Shown here one piece after another: positions 6,840-12,802 of a stretch of 16,810 bases of DNA. Every line of letters begins with the position of its first letter. Within the stretch, counting starts at the first letter, position 1. Below the pieces are notes generated by a model. The model had not been told where the DNA came from. It made no database searches and was given only the letters and a program-made list of their open reading frames with translations. This DNA comes from CAJXCL01 sp964394335. GTDB lineage: Bacteria > Nitrospinota > Nitrospinia > CAJXCL01. The stretch is taken from assembly GCA_964394335.1 (NCBI GenBank), contig CAYMVZ010000052.1, positions 1-16,810 on the forward strand, given 5' to 3'. The translations under genes were made by a program, and so were the position numbers.

Positions 6840-6866
6840 TTCTGTAATCTCTGCGTCCTTTGCGCC
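6840..6866 (-). repeat. 9-base-period repeat, 3 units
   Basis: On the minus strand the units are GGCGCAAAG, GACGCAGAG and ATTACAGAA (the last is decayed). The repeat lies directly between the ettA stop and its terminator-like hairpin. Confidence 0.6.
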
Positions 6867-6868
6867 CG

Positions 6869-6908
6869 AAGGAAGTGCCCTTGGGGTGCGGTAAAACTTC
6901 CTTTTTTT
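6869..6908 (+). terminator. Probable intrinsic terminator of ettA
   Basis: AAGGAAGT (6869-6876) pairs perfectly with ACTTCCTT (6896-6903) around a 19-base loop, and a run of seven T follows (6902-6908). The loop is large, so termination efficiency is uncertain. Confidence 0.5.
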
Positions 6909-6989
6909 GCTGACAGCTGAGTGCTGACCGCTATTTTAAAATATGCAAACCTGCCCTCATTCCTAAGTTACATGGATTTAGTCTTTTTC

Positions 6990-7017
6990 TTGACAAAACA
7001 TAGTTTTATGCTAAAAT
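6990..7017 (+). promoter_or_regulatory. Sigma-70 promoter of the fic gene
   Basis: TTGACA (6990-6995), a 16-base spacer and TAAAAT (7012-7017) make a strong promoter. It leaves a 5' leader of about 100 bases before the ATG at 7123. The -10 box lies inside the first of two AT-rich repeats. Confidence 0.65.
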
Positions 7018-7042
7018 TTAATAAATTAGCAAATTTTAGCAT
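7008..7042 (+). repeat. AT-rich upstream repeat, copy 1 (candidate operator)
   Basis: ATGCTAAAAT, ATAAATTAGCA and TTTTAGCA follow one another. TGCTAAAAT and ATTTTAGCA form an inverted repeat around the middle. A second copy lies 75 bases downstream. It overlaps the fic -10 box. Confidence 0.55.
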
Positions 7043-7082
7043 TATGCTTTGCTGTTCAGTAATAGCTTTGAACTATCATTTT

Positions 7083-7117
7083 ATACTAAAAATTGATAAA
7101 TTAGCATATTTTAAAGG
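7083..7117 (+). repeat. AT-rich upstream repeat, copy 2
   Basis: ATACTAAAAATT followed by ATAAATTAGCA (7096-7106) repeats copy 1 at a constant offset of 75 bases. The last part has diverged to ATTTTAAAGG, whose AAAGG is the ribosome binding site of fic. Confidence 0.55.
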
Positions 7118-7122
7118 TTTTT

Positions 7123-8472
7123 ATGAAACTCCCTGAAAAAGCACCTGATTGGGAAGAAATTTTAAAAAATAGTGCGGATGAAATATTTGGTTCCTCCTAT
7201 GCAAAGATATCAGCTATTATAAATAAGATAGGCAATCTTAAAGAATATATATATTGGGATAAATTTAAATATAAACATTCATCTGAAAAACTATCGCCTG
7301 AAAAAGCATGGGCATTACTAAAGCTAAATAGATTAGGGCAAACAAAAAAAATACCGGCTTTAGACAAAGAAAACAATAACTTTGGATATTGGTTACCTGA
7401 CTCTATCCTTAAAGAACTACATCAGATTGATGTGCATGCAGCCGGAGAAATTCTTGTTGATGACCCACATATTCAAAGCATAGAAAGAGACAGGTATATT
7501 ATTAATTCTCTTATGGAGGAGGCTATCGCTTCAAGTATGCTTGAAGGAGCAGGAACAACACGTGAAAAAGCAAAAGAAATGCTAAGGTCTGGAAGAAAAC
7601 CTAAAGATCACGCGGAAAAAATGATATTTAATAATTTTCAAACCATAAAAAATATAAAAGAAGTTATTCATAAACCTTTGTCCAAAGAACTCATTTTTTT
7701 CTTCCATGAATCCATAACCAAAGATACTTTGAAAAACCCAGACTCTTTATATCGATTTAGAAAAAAAAGGGAGGATATTGAAGTTTACGATGATGATGGA
7801 TCCCTCTTATTTGTCCCTCCACCAGCAGAAGAAATGGAAGAACGTATTAAAGCACTATGCGACTATGCAAATAATGATGACATTAATGAGTTTGTCCACC
7901 CTGTTGTAAAAGCGATCATTCTTCATTTCTGGTTTGCTTACATTCATCCGTTTACTGATGGTAACGGACGAACAGCAAGAGCATTATTTTATTGGTATGT
8001 GTTGAAAAACAAATATTGGCTCTTTGAATACTTATCAATTTCTCGTGTTATATTGAAGGCACCGGCACAATATAAAAGAGCTTATTTATATGTCGAGAAT
8101 GATGATGGCGACTTAACATATTTTCTTTATTTTCATCTTCGAGCTATTCGTTTGTCTATACAGGAGATAAGAGTTTATTTAAAAAAAGAACAAATAAAAA
8201 AGAAGCACGCAACGGACTTACTTATGAAATGCCCGGACTTAAATATGAGACAATGCGATTTGCTACATCATGCACTTTCCCATCTTAATACAGTATACAC
8301 CATTAAAACCTATCAAACGGTGAATCGAATAGTACACCAAACAGCCAGAACAGACCTTCGCAATTTGGTTGAAAAAGGTTTACTTGAAGAATCTAAAAGA
8401 GGGAAGACATACTACTTTTCCCCGGCAAAAGAATTGAGTGAAAAAATTAAGCATATAGCATTTAATCACTAG
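7123..8472 (+). CDS. Fic-domain AMPylase, class II, with C-terminal winged helix
   Basis: The 449-residue protein carries the complete Fic motif HPFTDGNGRTAR at 275-286 (catalytic His275, Asp279, Asn281, Arg283, Arg286), so it should transfer AMP or a related moiety from a nucleotide to target hydroxyl side chains. The inhibitory-helix motif S-x-x-x-E-G lies N-terminal to it (Ser137, Glu141, Gly142), making it a self-inhibited class II Fic. Residues 1-110 are the N-terminal region common in this Fic subgroup (YWDKFKY, YWLPDSILKEL). Residues about 370-437 look like a winged helix (TARTDLRNLVEKGLL then GKTYYF), so it may bind DNA and regulate itself through the repeats upstream. A ribosome site AAAGG precedes the ATG. 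No separate antitoxin gene is seen, as expected for class II. Confidence 0.92.
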   Translation: MKLPEKAPDWEEILKNSADEIFGSSYAKISAIINKIGNLKEYIYWDKFKYKHSSEKLSPEKAWALLKLNRLGQTKKIPALDKENNNFGYWLPDSILKELHQIDVHAAGEILVDDPHIQSIERDRYIINSLMEEAIASSMLEGAGTTREKAKEMLRSGRKPKDHAEKMIFNNFQTIKNIKEVIHKPLSKELIFFFHESITKDTLKNPDSLYRFRKKREDIEVYDDDGSLLFVPPPAEEMEERIKALCDYANNDDINEFVHPVVKAIILHFWFAYIHPFTDGNGRTARALFYWYVLKNKYWLFEYLSISRVILKAPAQYKRAYLYVENDDGDLTYFLYFHLRAIRLSIQEIRVYLKKEQIKKKHATDLLMKCPDLNMRQCDLLHHALSHLNTVYTIKTYQTVNRIVHQTARTDLRNLVEKGLLEESKRGKTYYFSPAKELSEKIKHIAFNH

Positions 8473-8506
8473 TAAAATGAAAGGGGTCTCCCAAGCAGAC
8501 CTGACT

Positions 8507-8653
8507 TTATTTCTTCATCCGCTTTAAGACCTTATTTATAAAAATTTTATGTTGTTTGTTTTTGGATAAGAAATATACCGGTTTATAGTATTGCTGATAT
8601 ACTAACTGTTTAAATTCAAGTATGGTCATTACTTCTGATATTTGATTTTTCAT
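8507..8653 (-). CDS. Possible small protein, 48 aa
   Basis: An ATG at 8653 behind AGAGGAA (4-6 bases away) opens a 48-residue basic, aromatic-rich frame (MKNQISEVMTILEFKQLVYQ...) ending in KRMKK. A longer 61-aa version from 8692 has no ribosome site. It converges on fic, ending 34 bases beyond the fic stop. I do not recognise it. The good ribosome site is the only real support; it could equally be a gene remnant. Confidence 0.3.
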   Translation of the reverse strand: MKNQISEVMTILEFKQLVYQQYYKPVYFLSKNKQHKIFINKVLKRMKK

Positions 8654-8774
8654 AATTTCCTCTTTATATATTGATGTTTTCCCTACTTCCATTTATTCGG
8701 CATAATTTTTTCTTTACTTAACAAAAATATTGCCCTCCTCCCATCTGCTAAAAGCAGCGATCAGGGATTGACGA

Positions 8775-8809
8775 AATCACAATTTTATTACGATGATAAA
8801 ATTGTGATT
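8775..8809. repeat. Perfect 14-bp palindromic stem
   Basis: AATCACAATTTTAT (8775-8788) and ATAAAATTGTGATT (8796-8809) form a perfect 14-bp stem around TACGATG. No clean U-tract follows on either strand. Its CACAATTTTA core recurs in the hairpin at 9529-9550 on the other side of the 162-aa gene. Confidence 0.65.
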
Positions 8810-8817
8810 ATTGATTT

Positions 8818-8844
8818 TTCTGCGATCTCCGCGAACTCAGCGGT
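8818..8844 (-). repeat. 9-base-period repeat, 3 units
   Basis: On the minus strand the units are ACCGCTGAG, TTCGCGGAG and ATCGCAGAA. It sits between the 14-bp palindrome and the terminator of the 162-aa gene, in the orientation opposite to the copy at 9467. Confidence 0.65.
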
Positions 8845-8845
8845 A

Positions 8846-8880
8846 AATAAAAAAACCCCCATGTTTAACCATGGGGGTTT
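8846..8880 (-). terminator. Strong intrinsic terminator of the 162-aa gene
   Basis: On the minus strand AAACCCCCATG (8880-8870), a 6-base loop and CATGGGGGTTT (8863-8853) form a perfect 11-bp stem, followed by a T-rich run. It lies 25 bases beyond the stop at 8906. Confidence 0.85.
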
Positions 8881-8905
8881 AGATGTGTCCTTTAATTAGA
8901 CGGCT

Positions 8906-9394
8906 TTAACCGTAGTCGCCACGAAAAAACTTTATAGACTCTGTGGCAGCTAATGCCGCAGTTTCATCCGCCAAGCCTTTTAATGGAAAATCGGAAGCTA
9001 ATTTTGCGGAAATCTCTTCCAAACTATTTCCATCTTTTTTTAATAACTCAGCCAGAGGTGAAAATTTGTTTATATCCACTTTCGGGTTTTCGAGAGCTGA
9101 TTTAAAAAACTCGAGCCGTGTAAGGAGTTTCTCTGTCATAGCAATCAATTTCTCACGATCTATCGCGTTTCCGGCATTTCCCACGGAGTCAAGTGAGGTC
9201 AATGGAATATGTTCTGGAAATTGAGGGCCTGCCGCCTGCTTTGTTTGACCTGCCTTTTCGCTCTTCGTTCCTGTAATTTTATTACTTTCTTCCGCTAAAA
9301 CCTTGGAAAAGTCCTGCCCGCCTTTTACTCCATCTTTTTTTTGCGTTGGTTTAAAGCCGGCTTTTCCTAATTCATCCGGGCCAAAAATTTTCAT
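8906..9394 (-). CDS. Hypothetical protein, 162 aa, beside a sigma-54 regulator
   Basis: ATG at 9394 follows a good Shine-Dalgarno (AAGGAG, 7 bases away). The protein is soluble-looking, with no signal peptide or membrane span. Residues 1-60 are polar, Lys/Gln/Gly-rich and probably disordered (MKIFGPDELGKAGFKPTQ...); residues about 75-155 are helical (EKLIAMTEKLLTRLEFFKSAL, SPLAELLKKDG, DETAALAATESIKFF). The DFSKVLAEE segment (28-36) is reminiscent of short N-terminal motifs in flagellar rod/hook accessory proteins, but this is too weak for a name. It lies on the same strand as the sigma-54 regulator, 276 bases downstream, and has its own strong terminator. Function unknown. Confidence 0.75.
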   Translation of the reverse strand: MKIFGPDELGKAGFKPTQKKDGVKGGQDFSKVLAEESNKITGTKSEKAGQTKQAAGPQFPEHIPLTSLDSVGNAGNAIDREKLIAMTEKLLTRLEFFKSALENPKVDINKFSPLAELLKKDGNSLEEISAKLASDFPLKGLADETAALAATESIKFFRGDYG

Positions 9395-9466
9395 GGTAAA
9401 TCTCCTTTTTAATTGGTCATCGGTACTTGATCAATAATCATTGCTTAAAAACTGAAATTGTTTTTC

Positions 9467-9483
9467 ACCGCAAAGACGTAGAG
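9467..9483 (+). repeat. 9-base-period repeat, 2 units
   Basis: ACCGCAAAG followed by the 8-base unit ACGTAGAG. It is oriented opposite to the copy at 8818-8844. Confidence 0.5.
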
Positions 9484-9550
9484 CGGCAGGGCCGCAACCA
9501 AATGGGCTACCGCCCATTGCCCAACAATAATTGTGCTTAAAAACACAATT
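9483..9550. repeat. Cluster of three small hairpins
   Basis: Three consecutive perfect inverted repeats occur: GCGGC/GCCGC (9483-9495), AATGGGC/GCCCATT (9501-9518) and AATTGTG/CACAATT (9529-9550). None is followed by a T run on the minus strand, so none is a clear terminator for the regulator upstream. The third shares CACAATTTTA with the palindrome at 8775-8809. Confidence 0.5.
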
Positions 9551-9670
9551 TTACAGGTTTGCAGTGCAAAGAAATATATGTAATTTCAGTGTAATAATAA
9601 CTCTCTGATCTTTGCAGTTTAATAATATAAATCCTGTTTAGTAAATATTTAGCAATTCGCGTGCCAAAGC

Positions 9671-11035
9671 CTAAACCATGCCTTCATTTTTATACTCATT
9701 CAGCTTGTTTCTGAGTGTGCGAACATGAATTCCCAACATTTCCGCTGCTCTTTGCCTGTTATTCTGTACTTCTTTTAGTGTTTTCAGGATAAGTTTTTTT
9801 TCCATTTCTGCCATTGTCACACCGGCGTCTATCTTCACCTGGTGCAAATCGCAGTTCTTCTCTTCATCTTCGGCTCCGGACTTCTCTTCGAGGAAAATAT
9901 GTTCTACTTCGATCCTATGCGAAAGGGAAATAATTACCGCCCTTTCTATCACATTTTCAAGTTCCCTGATATTGCCGGGCCAGTTCTGCCCGGTCAGAAC
10001 CTCAACTGCTTTATCGGAGATAGTCTTTTTTTTAATTCCGTTTTCAGAGCAATGTTTTTGAAGAAAAAAATCAATTAATGCCGGTATATCTTCTTTTCTC
10101 TCCCTCAAAGGAGGGATATTGATTGGAATGACATTAAGCCTGTAATAGAGATCTTCACGAAATTTTTTTTCGTCCACATATTTTTTCAATTCCCTGTTGG
10201 TAGTCGCTAAAATTCTAACGTCAATGGGTAAGGATTTTTTACCTCCTACCGGGTCAACTTCCCTTTCCTGGATTGCCCTTAGGAGTTTAGCCTGGAGTTG
10301 GATATCCATTTCGCTTATTTCATCAAATAGAATTGTGCCACCGTCAGCTAATTCCATTTTTCCGATTTTCTTTTCAATAGCCCCGGTAAATGCCCCCTTT
10401 TGATGTCCAAATAGTTCACTTTCTAAAAGTCCTTCCGGGAATGAAGCGCAGTTAACAGCAACAAAAGGTTTATTCACTCTTTGACTTTCCTGGTGAATTA
10501 ATCTGGCAATCAGCTCCTTTCCTGTTCCGCTTTCACCCTGAATAAGCACAGTAGATTTTCCTTTGGCAACCTGTTGGCATAAAGCGACTATTTTATTAAT
10601 TTTTGAAGAATTCCCGATTATTTTTCTGTTTTCATTTTTATTACCAGAATGCGGTTTGGGTTTATCCACGGGTGTTTTCTTTGTTTCTATAAGAAAGCGG
10701 GCAAAAGAGTCCAATTTCCCCTCTTCCAGGGGTTTGGGCAAATAGTCAAATGCCCCTTCTTTCATAAATGACACCGCGTCTTTAATATCCGGTTTTTTTG
10801 TGAGGATTACCATAAGCGAGTCTTTAATTCTTTCCCGATTTTCTTTTAAGAAAGAAAGTCCATTTCTTTTTTTTCCGTCATGCTCAAAAATAACCAGAGA
10901 AATACTACTGTCTAATTCCTTTAAAGCATCATCAGGCGTTGCAGAAGTAAGCACATTAATGCCGTACTTGCCCAAAACTCCGCTATAAAAGTCTTGTTCA
11001 GGGTTGTTTTCAACTATTAGCACTTTAAAAACCAT
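9671..11035 (-). CDS. NtrC-family sigma-54 activator with degenerate receiver domain
   Basis: A 454-residue protein with receiver (1-115), AAA+ (about 138-375) and Fis-type HTH (about 408-448, ending AAEMLGIHVRTLRNKL). The AAA+ domain is complete: Walker A GESGTGKE (167-174), sigma-54 contact loop GAFTGA (214-219), and Walker B ILFDE with Asp238-Glu239. The receiver keeps Thr79 and Lys101 but has E-N-N at 9-11 where the metal-binding acidic pair should be, and Glu51 at the phospho-acceptor Asp position. It is therefore probably not switched by phosphorylation. FleQ/FlbD-type flagellar regulators also have atypical receivers, so a flagellar role is possible, but no flagellar gene is recognisable nearby and no histidine kinase is in the window. 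No clear Shine-Dalgarno; divergent from the DksA-like gene. Confidence 0.93.
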   Translation of the reverse strand: MVFKVLIVENNPEQDFYSGVLGKYGINVLTSATPDDALKELDSSISLVIFEHDGKKRNGLSFLKENRERIKDSLMVILTKKPDIKDAVSFMKEGAFDYLPKPLEEGKLDSFARFLIETKKTPVDKPKPHSGNKNENRKIIGNSSKINKIVALCQQVAKGKSTVLIQGESGTGKELIARLIHQESQRVNKPFVAVNCASFPEGLLESELFGHQKGAFTGAIEKKIGKMELADGGTILFDEISEMDIQLQAKLLRAIQEREVDPVGGKKSLPIDVRILATTNRELKKYVDEKKFREDLYYRLNVIPINIPPLRERKEDIPALIDFFLQKHCSENGIKKKTISDKAVEVLTGQNWPGNIRELENVIERAVIISLSHRIEVEHIFLEEKSGAEDEEKNCDLHQVKIDAGVTMAEMEKKLILKTLKEVQNNRQRAAEMLGIHVRTLRNKLNEYKNEGMV

Positions 11036-11135
11036 TTTTATATATTATCATTTTTTTGTAGAAAATCTATGAAAGTTAATATATAATTGCGGTTACTTAT
11101 TTTATCATTTTTATAAATATTTGATTTTAAAGGCC
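11036..11135. promoter_or_regulatory. Divergent promoter region between the sigma-54 regulator and the DksA-like gene
   Basis: This AT-rich 100-base gap separates divergent genes. A TATAAT hexamer occurs on the plus strand at 11082-11087, but no -35 box lies at proper spacing (TTGTAG at 11056 is 20 bases away). Promoter assignment on either strand is uncertain. Confidence 0.35.
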
Positions 11136-11795
11136 ATGGCAAAAACCAAGAAAAAAAGAACAAAGAAAAGAACGGTAAAAAAGAAATCAGCAAAGAAAAA
11201 AGTTTCCAAAAGAAAACCGGTTAAAGCAAAAGTGAAGAAGAAAAAGAAGAAGGCAGCTAAAACCAAGAAGAAAGTGACTAAAAGAAGACCTAAAGTAAAG
11301 AAAATTAAAAAAAAGATCGCTAAAAAGACCAAAAAGAAAAAAGTTGTAAAAAGAATAGAGATCAGGAAAAAAACCACCAAAAAGAAGCCTCAAAAAAAAT
11401 TAGAAACAGCTAAAAAAATCCGTATCGAAGAAATAAAGGAAATTGAACATATGCTTTTGCAGCAGAGAGCCGAGCTTTTAAAATTAATTTCTAAGTCTTC
11501 GGCATGGGAAAAAGATATTTCCAAACTTGAACGTGGTGACCTTCAGGATATGGCGGCAACCAGCCTTGAAAGAGAAATGACTTTTGCCATGGGAAGCCGT
11601 GAGAGAGAAGAGTTCAGGATGATTAACAACGCGCTTAAAAAAATTGCTTCAAAAGCTTACGGCATTTGTGAAGGCTGCGGGGAGATGATAAATGTTAAAC
11701 GGCTTAAGATAGTGCCTTTCGCACCATACTGCATGGAATGCAAATCTTCTATGGAACAAGAAATATCTCCGGAGAATGAAAACATTTTTAAATGA
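11136..11795 (+). CDS. DksA/TraR-like zinc-finger regulator with long lysine-rich N-terminal tail
   Basis: From the ATG at 11136 the product is 219 residues; a TTG at 11121 is possible but has no ribosome site, while AAAGG lies 2-3 bases before the ATG. Residues 1 to about 93 are an extremely Lys-rich, histone-H1-like tail. Residues about 94-175 form the DksA coiled coil with the tip motif DxxDxA (Asp135, Asp138, Ala140) that works in the RNA polymerase secondary channel. Cys178, Cys181, Cys199 and Cys202 form the C4 zinc finger (ICEGCGE, YCMECK). E. coli DksA is 151 residues and lacks such a tail. It is expected to tune rRNA and amino-acid promoters with ppGpp; the tail probably binds nucleic acid. 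First gene of a probable operon with kdsD (44-base gap) and alaS. Confidence 0.88.
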   Translation: MAKTKKKRTKKRTVKKKSAKKKVSKRKPVKAKVKKKKKKAAKTKKKVTKRRPKVKKIKKKIAKKTKKKKVVKRIEIRKKTTKKKPQKKLETAKKIRIEEIKEIEHMLLQQRAELLKLISKSSAWEKDISKLERGDLQDMAATSLEREMTFAMGSREREEFRMINNALKKIASKAYGICEGCGEMINVKRLKIVPFAPYCMECKSSMEQEISPENENIFK

Positions 11796-11839
11796 AGGAG
11801 CTGTGAAAGCCGCTAATCTCACAAACCATAAGAAATCCC

Positions 11840-12802
11840 ATGGTAATTGAAAAAGCAAAACAGGTTCTGAAAATTGAAAGTGAAGCTATTCAGGCCTTAA
11901 TTAATAGAATTGATGATACCTTTGTTAAAACAGTTGACCTATTAGATAAATGTAAAGGTCGTGTAGTTATTACCGGTATTGGAAAGTCAGGAATTATCGG
12001 CAAAAAAATTTCCGCCACTCTTGCAAGCATTGGCGTCCCTTCTATATTTCTCCATGCAGCCGATGGAATTCATGGAGACCTTGGAATGATTACCAGCAAT
12101 GATATGGTCATAGCTATCTCTAATAGCGGAGAATCGGAGGAGATATTAAACCTCCTTCCAGCTATAAAGCGTTTTAATGTCACCCTTGTGTCCATGACCG
12201 GTAACGTGAATTCCACACTTGCAAAAAAAAGTAATATTGTTCTTAATGTTTCCGTAACAGAAGAAGCCTGCCCGATGGGTTTGGTTCCGACTGCAAGCAC
12301 AACAGCCACCATGGCTATGGGGGATGCCCTGGCAATGGCGCTTTTAGACAAAAGGGGATTCAAAGAACAGGATTTCGCTGTTCTTCATCCCGGCGGCAGT
12401 CTTGGAAAAAAATTACTGACACAGGTGGATGACTTAATGCATAGCGGCAGCAATATCCCCACAATAAATAAAGATGCGCCATTAAAAGACGTGATCATGG
12501 AAATCTCATCTAAAAAACTGGGTATGGCTATAGTGGTGGATCAGGATGACAAGGTCCTTGGTATTATTACGGACGGAGATTTGCGGCGGCTGATGGAGAA
12601 AAAAGAAAAAGATATTTTTGAAACCACGGCTGAGGAAATGATGTCCGCAAACCCTAAGACAATTGAAAAAAATGCCCTGGCTGCCAGGGCGCTTCAAATT
12701 ATGGAGAAACACTCTATCACTTCTTTAATAATTACCAATGGCAGCAAAGGTCCCACCGGAATTATCCATCTCCACGATATCCTTAAAGCCGGCGTGGTAT
12801 GA
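11840..12802 (+). CDS. kdsD: Arabinose-5-phosphate isomerase (KdsD/KpsF/GutQ family)
   Basis: This 320-residue protein interconverts ribulose-5-phosphate and arabinose-5-phosphate, the entry step to Kdo in lipopolysaccharide inner core. The SIS domain (about 35-180) contains GIGKSGIIGKKI, HGDLGM, ISNSGESEEI and the hallmark TEEACPMGLVPTASTTATMAMGDAL. A pair of CBS domains follows (about 205-320, ending GIIHLHDILKAGVV). The closest E. coli relatives are KdsD and GutQ at about 320-328 residues. Start: the ATG at 11840 is the only ATG after an in-frame TGA; the ribosome site is weak. Its stop overlaps the alaS start as ATGA. Essential for a Kdo-containing outer membrane, so the host is very likely Gram-negative. 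Confidence 0.95.
   Translation: MVIEKAKQVLKIESEAIQALINRIDDTFVKTVDLLDKCKGRVVITGIGKSGIIGKKISATLASIGVPSIFLHAADGIHGDLGMITSNDMVIAISNSGESEEILNLLPAIKRFNVTLVSMTGNVNSTLAKKSNIVLNVSVTEEACPMGLVPTASTTATMAMGDALAMALLDKRGFKEQDFAVLHPGGSLGKKLLTQVDDLMHSGSNIPTINKDAPLKDVIMEISSKKLGMAIVVDQDDKVLGIITDGDLRRLMEKKEKDIFETTAEEMMSANPKTIEKNALAARALQIMEKHSITSLIITNGSKGPTGIIHLHDILKAGVV

Noticed and set aside
6921..7136. 71-codon plus frame before fic
   Set aside because: It overlaps the fic promoter, the AT-rich repeats and the fic start; no ribosome site and no recognisable domain.
8485..8501. GGTCT/AGACC hairpin after fic as a terminator
   Set aside because: The stem is only five base pairs and is not followed by a T run.
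11111..11393. Phe/Leu-rich minus frames of 89 and 68 codons, membrane-protein-like
   Set aside because: They are the complement of the Lys-rich tail of the DksA-like gene (AAA/AAG read as TTT/CTT).
11803..11850. Possible 15-codon leader frame (GTG start) just before kdsD
   Set aside because: The Shine-Dalgarno is only two bases from the GTG and the peptide shows no attenuation-like codon run.
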